From NCBI GenBank assembly GCA_023101725.1, contig JALJCO010013720.1, positions 333,501 to 397,500 of the forward strand: 64,000 bases of DNA, written 5' to 3'. The position numbers and the translations under genes were made by a program. The stretch is from Atherinomorus stipes. Its lineage: Eukaryota > Chordata > Actinopteri > Atheriniformes > Atherinidae. Below the pieces are notes generated by a model. It did not search any database. It saw only the letters and a list, made by a program, of their open reading frames with translations, and was not told the DNA's origin. Positions 1 through 13,700 of the stretch are shown piece after piece (position 1 is the first letter of the stretch; the number at the start of each line of letters is the position of its first letter).

Positions 1-408
1 TGTTTTTTTATTGCAAGAAAATACCATAAATAACAGTTGTGTACTGCAAAATTTACAGTAGCCAAAATGGCACACTGTTATATCCTCTACATTTTTACTT
101 TAAATTTTAACAGTGAAAAATGGCAACAACAGCTGCCAGTTTTTCGCTGCAAATAATATGCATTTAAAAAAGAAAAATAAATTATGATCTGTACAGAATA
201 ATATTCTTATCATGGGATAACAAACTTTTCTGATTAGAAACACTAAAGATTTGACTACAAAAATATTTTATAATACTTAAAAATGTGTACAGTACAGCAG
301 TGTGTACTTAAATTAGACACTCTCTTTGATTATCTCGAGTAATTACTTTAACTACATGTATTTATTGTAATGTGGTAATGTGGAGTAATGAAACATATCT
401 CCCACAGT

Positions 409-411
<3 letters not shown>

Positions 412-448
<37 letters not shown>
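412..448. repeat. (TA)n microsatellite
   Basis: About 18 uninterrupted TA/AT units followed by a short A run. Confidence 0.95.
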
Positions 449-454
<6 letters not shown>

Positions 455-484
455 ATGAAACTGAGAGGAATGTTTTCTCTGCAG

Positions 485-533
485 GTCCAGCTGATCCTGT
501 GCACAGAGAGAATCCACAAGCTAGAAGCTGAAG
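485..533 (+). other. Exon-like segment on + strand, unknown gene
   Basis: 49 bases bounded by ttttctctgcag and gtgaggt, with a branch-point-like actgaga about 25 bases upstream. Frame 1 is open and reads VQLILCTERIHKLEAE plus one base; the other two frames contain stops. The residues look coiled-coil-like (ERIHKLEAE) but I do not recognise the protein. No partner exon was found nearby, so chance is a real possibility. Confidence 0.25.
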
Positions 534-3059
534 GTGAGGTTTAAGAGAAATTCTGAACTCACACTCACATTATGCTTTTGTGTAGGGGAAAATATCAAAA
601 TACATGCATCAAGTTGCACATGACGTGATATTTTATGTGCTGCCATAACACCCTGAATATAAGTTCCTCTTTTACTTGTTACATTTTATACTGTGCACAT
701 TATTTTATTAACTATAACAGTTAAAGAGCTCAATCTCTTGACTATTTCATAGGCTCATAATTATCCAATAAGCTTGGCTGATGCTTTTTTATAAGTGATT
801 GCTGCATTAGGGCAAACTCAGCTTAACTTTAACAGCCTGCAGCTTCCCTTACTCCCAGTTTCATGTCTTAAAATCTTCATTTTTAAAAATTCAGAGCAAA
901 AGTCTTAGCTTTCATCTTAAATCCACACGTGCGCCTACAAGAAGCAAATGTGTACTGATACACAGTTTTTCGATGTTTCACAATGGTGCAAAGATGTTTT
1001 CAACATGAAGTTACTGTACCACCCCAAAAGTCAAAATCAGCTTCCTAAAAAGATGCAAGCATTAAACAAAGCATGCATGATACGATCTATAGCTTCCTTT
1101 TAAGTCCTGTGATGCATCTACAAGATGGAACATCTTGTAAGATAATTTCATGTTTGGTAGTGTGATTCCATATGGCTACCTTCATCTGAAAGAAGAAGTT
1201 TGATTGAAGTATAAACCGTGCTTGATTTTTTTTCCTCCCTATTCAGTTGCTCTGATGTGGTTATTGCACAATACTTTTGGCTCTTTGATGTTCTTGCAAA
1301 GTCGTCCCATCTCTTTTATATAAGCCTTTGAAGTAGGTCTAGTTGGAGCATAGTGATATACCACACTGTCTCTTTGGCAGTACTTAGTGTGGTCACACTG
1401 AGCTACTGCAGCACTACTGCGGTTCATTTTAATATTACTCGCTTAACTATTCCATTTGATGTCTCTTTAGATTAACCTGGAGAATCCAGAGGCGATTGTT
1501 TAGCTCCCAACATCTGGTTAACTAATCACATGAATTGACTTGTTTGAAGTTGAAGCTCAAAGCAACAATGCTTTCTGACCTTTCTGAAAGTGCCGTGTTG
1601 GCTGGTGGTGTAATAAATGTGCTGCCATGTGATGTGAAGATAAAGTCCGCTGGCTGACTTTCTGAACTTTGCACTTTGTACCACTAGAGAGCATCAGAGG
1701 ACTTTTGAGAGAATTAAATATTTAAGTGACTCATATTTGATTTGGCAAAGTTTCTATTCCAGCAGGGGTTTGAAACTCTTTGTATGGACATATCAAAACT
1801 AATGGGGGTTTATGTAAGTTCATTGTAATTCTAATGTGAGGGAACAATGGGCAATAACTCACAGGGGGAATTAAATTATATATTTCTCTATAGGTCGTTG
1901 ATGTTAGGGAGGGACAGTATATCCAAAGGGAGTCTGATGAGGACATTCAGTGAGCTGCACATGTCATAAAACATTTCAAATGAAAAAATGATAGCGTGTT
2001 AAGAACCTGCGGGATGCTGGAGCAGAAGAGAGGGGGTCAAAAACAACAGCATAAAACAGCTTATGAGCAAAGAATTTTCTGCTCCCATTTGGTTTGAAAT
2101 GCTGTTTGAAGTTTATAATGAAAAAGAAGCCACTTTAATATGAACGGCTTGTTTTCAGAATTATGCATTCCATCATCGGAGAGCTTCTGAGCTTTGATTA
2201 ATAACGCTCTGTGAGATCAGTGGGAAAGCTGATTACAAACCAAATGTTACAAAAACTTCAACATTCACACCAACCTGCACCTGGACTGCCTCTAGTGAGC
2301 ATGACCCTTGCTTCCAGTCAGCTGTCTACATTTCAGCTTCACTACACTTCAGATTTCTTCAGCTGCAATTTACACACATAAGTTGAGAAACAGCTTCAAG
2401 CAGCAGACTTCAAAGCAGAGCTGTATTTGTCTTCTTTGGCTTTGTAGCTTAGAGGGTGTATTTTCAATCATTAATGCAATTTGTGATGTTTATTTTTTAT
2501 TTAAATGCTGGTGCTATTCATGTATCACTACTTCGAAAGGCTTTCTTTGATGATTTCCAAATTAGCGTCTGATTAATCCCACATTTAACACAATTTCCTT
2601 TAAAAAAAAAATCATGAAAATGAAAAAAAGATTTTGTAGCAGAAACAACATGAAACAAGAACAATCCCTAAAAGAAAAACAACACGTTACATTATGAGTG
2701 CATTTAACACAAAGTTACATCTAGAGATCATGGAGGGGGTCTATATTTGGGTCTTCTGTAACCTTGTTTATGTGAGATGGTTTCATCAAATATTTGTGTT
2801 GATGAAATATTCATTGGGAAGGAAGTCAAGTCAAAAGGCATTATGCCCAATAAACATTAAATTTAGTGAAAGTAAGAGTTGACTGGATGCTATAGATACG
2901 TCACTGCTTGTAAATGCGTGTCACTACATGCACATGTTTCTGTCAGTTACTGTAGCTGTATTGGTCATAAAGCAGCTTGCAAACAAACAAAACCCTAAAA
3001 CTCATTAAATCAATGTCCCTGGGGAAAAAAAAACACATAATATATAAAGACTTAAATTA

Positions 3060-3989
3060 AAACCAGCTGGACTTTATTTATGTATAAACACAACATAAAT
3101 TACTGTTAATGACTCATACAGACATTTATTCAGTTTCATAAAAAAGAAAAAGAAAAAAAAAAGCATAAAACTCTTGGATAATTTACAAAACATGGTGTCC
3201 CTGTGATATCCAGACACATCTGTGCTGCTCCACATCTCGTCCATCAGAGTTCTCCATACCTTCCTGTTTTTTTTTTTCTTTTCTTTTTTTTTTGCTCCAC
3301 AATGAGTACTGGGTATTCAAACAGCTTCTTCTTTCCCATTTAAAAGCATCTCAAAGAGAATAAGATGTTTTGATGTTTACAGTGCTAAATCTGGTATACA
3401 TAGTGGTCATTTGGTGAGGATATTTCAAACATCAGAAGTCTCTGATTTTAAAAACAAATATTTGCTCAAGAACGCTGCGCACTCTAGGACTGTGAACCCA
3501 TGAGCCTGGTACTTCTAGAGAAGTGCAGATATGCATAATGTAAACATTCCTTCTATTCACACGACACTTGTTGAGCCACACTTCTCTTGATGAAAATAAT
3601 AATAAAAAGAATAAAAATGCAAACATAAAACACCTAAATAATCTCACTGTTTCCTCAAAGACATCACTGTTCCTCTGTGTTCGAGTCCAGAGTCCAGAAG
3701 GCTTGTGCTACAGAGGAACTTGCCTGGAATTGCCATATTAAGGCTTAGTGTAAATGTACATTTAATCTGTAGTCTTTGAGTCACAATGCACAGCATTGCT
3801 TCTGACATCCCAACACACACACAATTTTTCTTTACTTTCTTTCTTTCTTTCTTGCTTATTTATTTTGTACAAAAACACAACACTCAATGTACACCTCGGC
3901 AACAACTGAATGCAGTCGCTTTTCATTTTGTCCATTTTTATCTCTCCACCAAAACAAAGTCTCTTTGGCAGAAAACGCACCTCATATTG
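3060..3989 (-). other. tenm3: Probable tenm3 3' UTR
   Basis: This follows the stop codon directly. On the minus strand there are AATAAA hexamers at 3859-3864 (early), 3125-3130 and 3073-3078. The last is followed by a T/GT-rich stretch near 3020-3050, a fair cleavage context. Further hexamers at 2497-2502 and 2489-2494 leave room for a longer UTR, as teneurin messages often have. The end used is not known. A pyrimidine-rich run at 3266-3292 and a purine-rich run at 3143-3162 (+ strand) are otherwise the main low-complexity parts. Confidence 0.6.
3073..3078 (-). terminator. Candidate polyadenylation signal AATAAA
   Basis: AATAAA on the minus strand about 910 bases past the stop codon, with a second copy at 3125-3130. 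A TGTG plus T-rich stretch lies downstream. Chosen as the most plausible pair by context only. Confidence 0.4.
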
Positions 3990-4742
3990 TTACCTTTTCC
4001 CGATTTCACTTTGCCGGAGAAAGTGGATGTTATTAGAGCTATCTGCTAATTCTGGATACTGCTCAATGGACAGCACATAGTAGCCATCATAGCCCAGAAC
4101 CTTTCCACTACTCAGCAGCTGCCTCTTCTCCCCTTCTGTCCATGGGCGAACCCCTTCCTCACCATCTCGGACTCGCTGCTGCTCCCGGGCCCATGCGCCT
4201 GCCAGGGCTCGCTGACGTGCAAGCTCAACAACCCGCGCCTTCTCCTCATCCACCGTGGATCCATAGCGGATGTGGAAAGCGAGAGCACCGGCGCGAATCT
4301 CCACGTCTGCGAAGCGGCGAGTCCGACTATCCATGACTGTGGTGGACTGTGACACCGTCACGTTGATGCCGTTCTCCAAAGTCTTGTGTCCGCTGGTGAG
4401 GTGCAGCGCAGCAAGGTCAGCATCTGGAAGGCCCGGCTTCACAAAGTAGTGCGTGTCCCGCCCTTCTATGGTGAAGTGGAGGTCTTCCAGGTAGAAGGCA
4501 TTGTTGAGAATTGTTGCAACCTTGATACAGTCTTCACTTGCCACGTTGAGTGTGTGAGTGTGGACGCTGCCTTTGTAGATGGCAAACATAACAGCTCTTC
4601 CGATGGGAGACATTGCAGCTGAGAACCACAGCCAAGACTTTTCACCTCTTCGACCTCGACTGAGATGGACCTCTGGCAGTCGCTCGAACGACAAGAGGGA
4701 ATGCGCTTGTCTGGTTACTTCCTGCTGGACCCCAGAGATAGA
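3990..4742 (-). CDS. tenm3: tenm3 last coding exon: ABD-like, Tox-GHH-like region and TCAP
   Basis: 753 bp, phase 0, from cctacag to TAA at 3990-3992. It begins [15 protein letters not shown], then [20 protein letters not shown] and [20 protein letters not shown], the part that separates teneurin-3 from its paralogues. [10 protein letters not shown] and [13 protein letters not shown] follow. A basic helical stretch, [20 protein letters not shown], precedes the C-terminal peptide. This region shares a fold with the GHH nuclease-toxin family but is a normal part of an adhesion protein. Nuclease activity cannot be judged from sequence alone. Confidence 0.96.
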   Translation of the reverse strand, partial: SISGVQQEVTRQAHSLLSFERLPEVHLSRGRRGEKSWLWFSAAMSPIGRAVMFAIYKGSVHTHTLNVASEDCIKVATILNNAFYLEDLHFTIEGRDTHYFVKPGLPDADLAALHLTSGHKTLENGINVTVSQSTTVMDSRTRRFADVEIRAGALAFHIRYGSTVDEEKARVVELARQRALAGAWAREQQRVRDGEEGVRPWTEGEKRQLLSSGKVLGYDGYYVLSIEQYPELADSSNNIHFLRQSEIGKR

Positions 4743-7700
4743 CTGTAGGAAAAGTGCAATGAAACGTTAACATCTGAACATGGCAGAACCTGATTCTCCA
4801 GGCCATTTAGAACCAGCTACTGCCCTGCTTCAGAGAGTTATTCATCCCCATTGAAGATAATGGGGTTTTCAAGCTGTGTTCTCAAGCCAAAAGTAGATAA
4901 ATCCCCCATGACAGTTTTTTGTGTTAAGGCCTGAGACCAAAGGAGCATTAATAGCATGAAAAGATGGATTTTACAGTAGCTACAGCAGAATATTACATAT
5001 GAAATTAGAAAACTTTAGAATGTGTTCAGCTGGTAACTAAAACAGGCCAGAGAAAAACACACACTTGCATTTTGTTTATTAATACAATGCAAATATGGAC
5101 CAATTAAAGCTGATATTCTATGAAGCACATTTCAGCCCAATTAAGAAAAGGCATCTTTTAAACACTGCAGCAGTAAGAAAACAAAATTAAAATAACTTTG
5201 TTCTTAACTCAGGCTGATTGCACTAGTCGAAGTTGATCTCTTTCACTTTTTACTTGTTTTTTCATTTGTTCAGAATGAGTGAGAGACATTTAATTCACCC
5301 ACCGGCAGATCGTCCCAGAGCTGACTCTTCCTCAGTTCATAGGATGGCATGCTGAGGTCAAACTTTGGGACTGGAAACCCAGGAATGGTGTTGTGAAGAT
5401 GAAAACCAAAGGTTACAAGCCAGCTGTTTACATCTGGAAATAAAAAAGGTTAAAATTAAGTAAAAGAATGACCAAAGCTATGACGACCTGCTTTGCACCT
5501 CAACATTTTTCTGATTTGGCTAAAATATTTCTAATGCCTAGTGATCTCTCTTTTTTTAAAACATATTATCTTTAAGTATTTAATGGCTGTTATATTTTAA
5601 CATTATTGAGGAATAATCTCACAAAATGTGTAAAGACATTCCATTTGAACTCTCATACTACTAACCCAAATTTGATCATGAGATCATGTGATCAATGGGC
5701 TATATGCACAGCTTCACTACTTCCTGAACTTAGTAGTGCTCCTCTGTTTCCTGTCTTTCATTATTGGACAAACTAATCCAGGTGTGTCTGGCCAGTTACT
5801 GAGGTCAGGCACACCTGGATTAATCAGTTTATCCAATAATGAAAGACAGGAAACAGAGGAGCACTACTAAATTCAGAAAGTAGCGGAGTTGTGCATATAG
5901 CCCATTATTGACTGAATGATGGACAACTGAATATTGTCAAAACAAAACTGGCTAATGTTATCAGTGGTGGTTCATGTGGATATTTTCAGCATTTTCTGAG
6001 ACTTATATAAAAGGATCATGAAAGCATCCTTAATGGTTGTCTCTGATACTTCCACCACCTTTGCAAATGCAGCATGTCTCACCTGCAACATATTCTTTCA
6101 CTTCATGGACTTTGCTGATGGGGTTGTTGTTTCTGAACATGTACAGATTGAAAGGGGCTGGCTCTTTGCCAACATTTTTCCAAGTAGAGATATCTGGTAG
6201 AGTCCATCTGCCGGACATGATGTCATAATCCTGCTCCCCGAAGTGCAGCAGTTTGGTGAGGGGGTCATACAGCCCTCCATGAAACCCGAGCACAAGCTGG
6301 AAGTCTGGGTTCGAGTCGAAGTAGATCTCACCGTACGCAGTGTACTGAAGCTGTTTGACCAGCAGGCCGTTGCTGGTGAAGACAGCAAGAGGTGTGCCGG
6401 TGTTATCACAAGCGATGTAGAACTCTTCTCCACTGCTGATTTCCATGGCAAACAGGTGGCCTTGGAGATCATAGTAGAAGGAGGTGATCTCTGAGCTGGA
6501 GTGGTTGTATACATGCGTTATCCTTGCTGGGTAGCTCAGGTCTGCATAGAAGTACTGCAGGTGTTGGCCCAAGCTGGTCTTGGTGGATACTCTACGGCCG
6601 AGTCCGTCGTAGCGATACTGAATGGTCCAGCCGCTGCTTTTGCTGTAGACCCGCACCAAAAGACCTTTGGAGTTGTACTCAAAGATTTCAGCCCCTCTTT
6701 GACGTAGGAAGCCGTCTTCATCCATTCTATACTGGATGTCTCCAAGACGAGTGATGCGGTCTCTCAAGTCGTACCGCAGAGGCAGAAGTCTGGCGCTGTT
6801 TCCTGCATTCAGCAGGTGCAAATTGCCATTAAGGTCGTATGTGTAGCGCCACATAACTTTGTCATTCAAGTACACAGTCTGGAGCTGGCCGTCTACATCA
6901 TACTCGTAGCTGTATCTGGTGGTGTTGGCAAAGGGACCGATTTTGATTTCTCTCTTGATGACCCTACCCACATCATCATACTGGAAGGTGATCCAGTACA
7001 TGAGTGAACGAAAGATCTCGTACTGAATCTCCTTGATGCGTCCATGTGCATCAAAGTGCTTTGTGTATGTCATGACTGCCGTGGATATGATCTGATTTAT
7101 GTCATAATAGATCACACCAAACTTTCCAAACTGCTCAATCTTCCCTGAGATGTCATCAAACTGATAGAGGTCGATGGGTAACGGCGTTTCGTTGATGACA
7201 CCTTGCACGCTGGTGACACGCAGGCTGCTGTCATACGTGTAATCAAAACGTGCATTGACCATGCCGTCCTCACTGAAGCGGAAAATCTGCCGGTCCACCA
7301 GGGGACCAACTTGGCGATAACGAATGGAGCAGATGAAACCCTCATTCTGCAGGTTGACTGTCTTCAGCACTCCTGCGGTCTCATCGTAGGTGAAGCTGAC
7401 TCTCGTGCTGTCATAAAGGATCTCTGATAGCTTGTTTTGCCGGCGGTATCTGTACAGGACTCTACGGCCTGTACCAAAGTGAGCTACTCTAAGTAGGAGG
7501 CCATCTTCGCTGTAGTCCACAGCTACTGAGGCGTTGCTCTCTGGGGGATGATAAAGGTTTCTATAGTAACCAACGGAGCGGATGGTCTGCATGGTGTAGC
7601 GGGCTACACTTGGCATGGTGACAGCAGAGAGCCGGTCCAGAGAGTCAAACTCAAATATATACTGCCGCTGACTGTGGAGCAGGAGAACCATGGACTAGAG

Positions 7701-10700
7701 GGGGAAAAAGCAGTAAAAAGAAAGCATTTTGAGTTATATAATATGTCTACATAATATATGTGCAATGCAAGGCAGGGTGAGCACAGGCAAAGTGCAGAAA
7801 TTTTCTGTTTTGAAAAAAGGAGAGAAACAGTATGTATGAAAAATGTAGACGGCAGTGTTGACTAATGCTGTTCTGAGACCACAGACAAATCTGCTCATGC
7901 AAAACTATAGAGAAAATATGTGAAATGATATATTAATATTAAACATAGAGCTTCTGTGACCTGTTAAAGTTTATTCTTTAATTATATGAGTGCATGGGTA
8001 TTTGACAGTGGCAATGTTTTCTTTCAAACTCCTGGCACCCACATAGACCTGTTTAACTCGTTTAGAGAATATGCAGTTAAGTGCGTGGTCTGTCTCACAA
8101 AGGTTTACCACCCTTTCTGTTAAAATGCCATGCCCAGTCATCCGTTGCTATCCCTGTGCTCCCTGAGCCCCTTGTGTTACTTATGTCAGTGTTGACATGG
8201 CCTCTCCAGGTCACGCAACGACAGGAGGCAGCCAGGAGTGGCTGAGAAAATCTTTGCATGTTTTTGTTGCTGAACATCCTTGTGCAATCTTAAAAACACT
8301 CTGCAAAACAACTGAAGAATATCTATGTGGAAGAGATGGTGGGAGCGATACATCAGCAGGCTGCTCCTTTCATCAGATCAGAAGCTGTTAAGTTTGGATT
8401 TCTGATCAAAGTGTTATCTAACAACTTCTGATAGTTTTCATTTGTGTGTAGTATGCAAATGGCTTAAAATCCATTTCTCCATGGACTTAAACATAGTCCC
8501 ATATATGATAAAAACTGCTATAAAGCCAGGGAACTGAACTAGGTCAAGTAGGGAAGTATGGAGAAACATGTTTTACACTTTGAAAATAAAGTCCAACTGT
8601 TTGAAAATTTCCCTTTTTAAAAAATGATCTTTCATAAGTCTGCAATATCTATTTCAGCGATGTGTTGATGTGCAGAAAGATAAATTGTGAAATATGTGAA
8701 AGTGCAAGTCCTTCATGACTGCGGCTCATGAAGGAATGAAACAGAACTATTGTTAGATAACTGCGACTACGGGAGACGACATTAGCCCGGCGTCTTATAC
8801 CATTATCAGCACAAGCACGTTATACAGGCGGTTATCTTTATAAAACGACTACATTAGCACCGAGAAAAGTGACCATTTTGTAATGTTAACTAACTTAAAC
8901 GATAGCAACATGGCTTGCCCGCACTGGCCGCTATTGACAAAAGATCGTAAAATAAAAATTAATGAACAATGAGGTAACTAATCTATAACATGTTCCAAAA
9001 CTAAGATAATACAATGGTTTTCATTATATTTATATCTCCATTAACAAAGAAAATACTCAAGATTTGTAGCTCGCCTTCTTTGCCGCTTGCATTCTGGGTA
9101 GCCCTTACTCACAAGGGTGGTGTCAGAGAATGTCAATATTGAGGGCTATTCAGCCCTTAAACTTGCCCCTCAACTTAACGTTCTGAGAATCGGGACAGCA
9201 CTTGCACTTTGCGGTAGTGCGCATTTTTTCAGATTTAGGATTAAGATTGAGGGGTAGGCAGGAATTGGAATTCACCCTTAGTCAAGACTCTTAGCCTCAA
9301 TCTCAATACCAGGACAAGTAGAAACGCTTATGGGATCAACTTACTGTGAGATACCGAAAATAACACTTAGCCATTGGCTGTGTAAGTTGTCATTTGTGGT
9401 AGCGGTTTATTCAAACATTTCGACAAGAGTATACATAACTTTTCTACACAATTTGCCCTGGAAAAATGTAATTGCACAGCTCGGCAACATGTGTTATTCG
9501 TGTTTGTACTAACAAGCAGAGAAAGTTAAATTTGGCTGCAAGAGTGATGTGTAGAACATGCACCTCGGTCTAAAAGAGAGTGTGGCTGCAGGGCTCCAGA
9601 CCGTGAACAAATGGTTTTAAGTAAATAAGATTGTATCCCTCCTCTTTCAAACAAACATAATGAACCCTATTACTATGTAGGTAGGCTACTGATAAGCCTC
9701 AGAGCTTTTAAGATTGTTCATTGCTTATTCAGATGCAACAGAGCTAAGCCAGTATCTAAAAATTCTACTGCATGTTATTTTTGGCCAGATTTTCATATCA
9801 TCCTCCCATCTTTCCTGTCTGGACTGTGACAGCTGATGTTCCCACATAGTCTAAAAAGCTTGTATTAAATGGAGTAATGTGAATGTCTGACATGTAAACA
9901 CCGGTTTCAAATGGAAATTGGTTGCATATTTTATGCAAGGTGTCATGGGGGCTAGGAAAAGGGTGAATAGTTAGAAAAACTTAAAGGGACTAGAGGCAGG
10001 AATTGCGAAAGAATAACTAACGAGTGATGGAGCGTTAAAAAAACAAAAAGAACAAGCCCACCCACGTCTCTCTCCGTTGCCTTGAACAGGCTATGTGCTG
10101 CATTTTGCGCTGCAATTCGGTGGCCAAATTTCCTGCGCTGTCCTGCAGATGTGACGTCAAATTACGCTGCATCCGAGTCCCGGACAGTTTTGATACAGGA
10201 AGGAGACAGTCGCGGTAAATTCAAACACTGCACGGGATAGTTATGGATTCTTCTGCCGTCAGCAAACGATCCAGAAAAACTGAAAGATACTAAAAAGTGG
10301 AACTGCGAAGAAAAAGACTTTATCAGCGTAGTAAACAACGTTATAGCTTCAGTTTGTGCACGCTCCCGTGACGGCTTGGCTCATGGTAGCAGTCGCGAGT
10401 CTCATTTCTTAATCTTGCCTCAAGTCCCTTTAAAGGTGATAGCTACAAGTTTAATTCCTCCCCGTCAGTAGGTGGCACACTCACACGTACTTACTAAATT
10501 AGCATTAGCGATATTGCAGAACCGGCTAACCATTATGAAACATTACAATAATGTTTAACTTGCATGTCCAGGAGGAAAGCTGCAGACTTTACTACCTTCA
10601 CCCTCATCCTTGTTTTTCGTTTCTGTCAGTTTGAATTTGAGAAATGTAACACAAGGAAGATGCTATTTCTACACAGAGCAATCGAGCTAGCAACTGTTAA

Positions 10701-13700
10701 GGTGATGCTAATGGCACAGAATTCTTTAGTATAGACATTGGCATGATGATCAGATGTAAATATTTATATATACAAGAAATGTCAAAACTGATAAAAGAAT
10801 AAAATGCTATAATTTTTTTTTAAGTAAAATTAATACTTTTATTCTGTACTCCTCTAGACATTCAGTGGATGTATTATTGTTTTGTTTTTTTTTTAAATGG
10901 AAAAGTTATAGCTATGACCTTTAAGTTTGTTGCATACATTTCTACTTTTACAATATTAAATGATTTCAGATTTAGAAAGCAAAAATTGTGAGGGCAACGA
11001 AAAACTTAAAATCTTTAAAAATATGAGTGTATTAACCACTTTGTGACATCATGGGTACTCTGTCCTTTTTTTCTACTTTTTACACAAAAACAAAAGAAAG
11101 AAAATCCCAAAATGTTTTGTCTGACGAATGCAAACTATTAGATATGCAATGACTGTAAAGTCTTTATGTGCAATATCTGAAAATGTGAAAGATTGAGGTT
11201 TCAGGAGAAGCCTTTTCAACACTATGTTATAGCTGGTGAAAACAGATGCTATGTTCCTGATCTTCTGAGGCTTCAGCTTTTTTATTTTTTATATATTTAC
11301 ATCACTTTTAGAGATCATGGACAATGTTAAGCTTAAATAATAACTCAAAGCCATTTTTATATTCAGTCCTTTAGCAAGGCAGACACTAGTTTAAAGAGCT
11401 TATTATGCTGTTGCAGATTTACTGAATAGGGTAAGTAATGCTCTCTGAGTCATGCGGAGCTGCCTGGCTTCCTCAAGGTAGGAGGATGAGTGCCACACTC
11501 AGATCATCCACACTGCTGCTTGTATTATTTTGAGGTCATACCGTATGACGTTTATTAACCCTGACAGACATTGCACTAATATTTGGTTGTTTTTTTTTGT
11601 TGTTGTTTTTTTACATCTAAAGCTTTTTGAGTAATGATTTAGTGATTAGCTGTGATCACTCTGTTTATAGATACATCTCAAGCAAACCTGATCTATTGAA
11701 TATTGTAAACAAGCCTTTTCAGGGTGACTTCTACAACCGTGCATGTTAAGATCCTAATTAAGATGATAAAGATTACACTGCTGCACAATATATCATGCAC
11801 TTTATTTTGTCTGGACCTGCTATTTTCTCACCTGCTCGAGGTAGGTGTAGCTCCATATCTTCCCGTCTGCAAACACCCTGGAAATAAGGCGGCCTTGACT
11901 GTCGTACTCCAGCCTCTCGGTGGTGGGACCTCTCTGCAGAGCACTGATTTGCCCACTGCTTGTGCGGCTCACATTAACTGGCAGTAGCTTACTGCTGGGC
12001 ACCCAGAGGACTGGGTGGCCTGCAGTGTCATATATAATCTTTAGGAGAAACTTCCTGTGGTCATCATAAATCTTCTCTGTCCTCAGGGTGCGATCGTAAT
12101 CAACAGAGAGGATGTTCCGTCCGTTCACCTGTAGGAAAGATTTAACGATGGGCTTGAGCAGAAAAATATTCCTACAGCTATTTAGTCCTACAAAAATATT
12201 GTATGAAAAAAGAACAACAGTGGTAAAACATCCTTTCAAACATGAAAAAAGATCTTAAAAGTGACAGTGAACAGCATTCTGCAGTTTCAAGAAGAAATTC
12301 CTAGTTTTAATATCACTGTTTTGTCTAGATCTTAAACTATAGTCATAGAGATTTGCACTACAGTTGTCATAGAGATTAACGCCCCCTTCATGAGGCTCAT
12401 TAAACACAGACACACTCTGGCAAATGTTCAGGTACACTTAAATCAAAACCTCCTAAATTTAGTGGTGACAAAAATTACTGTGAGGCAACGTAACCGCCCA
12501 AGTTAAGTTCATGAAGTACCATATATAATAAATCTGCAGCAGAGTCTAGAAAGGAGGAGTAAGAAGAGGTGGGCTTATGTAAAGTACTAGAATATTGATA
12601 ACCCTCTAAATCAGGGTAAATCTTGTGACTGATAAATGAAAAACTACAGGAAAGAAATTCAGTAACATCTTGACAACATGTTGTTGCTTTATGAAGAGTT
12701 TAATTGGATTTTAAACAAATATTTTGGTTTTGACTATTCATTCCTGAACCCATACAAAGGTTTAGGAAATGCCTTCCATTTTGTGTTTAACAGGGTTTAC
12801 AGAAACGCCATGATGCCAGTTCCAGTGGTTCCCAACTGGGGCCCCCCAAAGAGCTTAGGGGGTCCCAGAGGCTTTTATTATTCAGAGCCAGTGTGATTTA
12901 AATGAAGGCCATGTCCACACAGAGACCAGTTAAGGTGGATTCGCTTCAGTTTTTTATTATCTGGGTGGTTCATGGAACCAGAGTTCTGGGACCTGAAAAC
13001 AATTTGCACCATTTCATTAATTGGCCACGTCTGTGGCGTTTATCCAGAAAATGCTACAGTGCAGATGTTTCATTCTCATTTTGGTGGAAAAAGGTGAAGC
13101 TAAATGTTGGTAATTAGCGTAACTTCAGTCAGAATGCATCATGTAAAGTGGGAAGCAGCCAATGAAGCATAAAACCAGCATGGCTTCAACATGGGGTGGA
13201 TGGGTGTCCACAGCTTTTTGGTAGCTGCATGAAGAGGGTCCTCAGGGAAAACAGGTTGCAGACCACTGCTTTATTCAATGTAAATATAACTAAATGCAAA
13301 TTAAATGACCTACTAATATTTAAGATTTGAATAATAGTAGACATTTAAAAATTGTGCCATGATTCTTAAGATGTTGCATCACCTCATCTTTTTAACACTG
13401 TTTTACATTTTCATGGCCACAGAGGAGGGTTGCAATTATGAAAGCTAAGCATGAACACACCTTTACTTTAACCAAGAGGAACTCCCAAACCTCAGTCTGG
13501 TCTGTTGGATCTTTGGGGGTCTCGTGTCCCCAAAGCTGAAATAACTTGATGAACCACAGCTTTTTAGGCCAGTTTAACACATGAACATTATTTACTTCCC
13601 AGCAATGTGTTTTTAATACACAAAGAAAATTATCTAGTTTTGTTTTAACTTAGAAAAATATGTCTGGATGGTAAATTACAAAGCTCAAAAACATGAATAT

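Larger units (their letters stand above)
1..3059. other. Downstream of tenm3: no gene recognised
   Basis: AT-rich sequence with short open frames only, none resembling a known family. It could be distal 3' UTR or intergenic. It contains a (TA)n run at 412-448 and one exon-like segment on the + strand (485-533), listed separately. Confidence 0.5.
7695..11831 (-). other. tenm3: Intron w16-w17 (4.1 kb)
   Basis: Holds a TTAA-flanked MITE at 9985-10429 and a degraded element at about 9043-9285. Between them is AT-rich sequence with short T runs. No RNA gene or other gene is seen. Confidence 0.9.

Noticed and set aside
3990..4742. Tox-GHH similarity as a possible toxin gene
   Set aside because: The fold is shared with bacterial polymorphic toxins, but here it is the normal C-terminal part of a vertebrate adhesion protein.
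5688..5870. 60-codon open frame on + strand inside the hairpin
   Set aside because: It arises from the inverted repeat and has no protein-like character or splice context.
6098..6514. 138-codon minus-strand frame overlapping the RHS core
   Set aside because: It is an out-of-frame shadow of exon w17. The true frame carries the RHS core motif.
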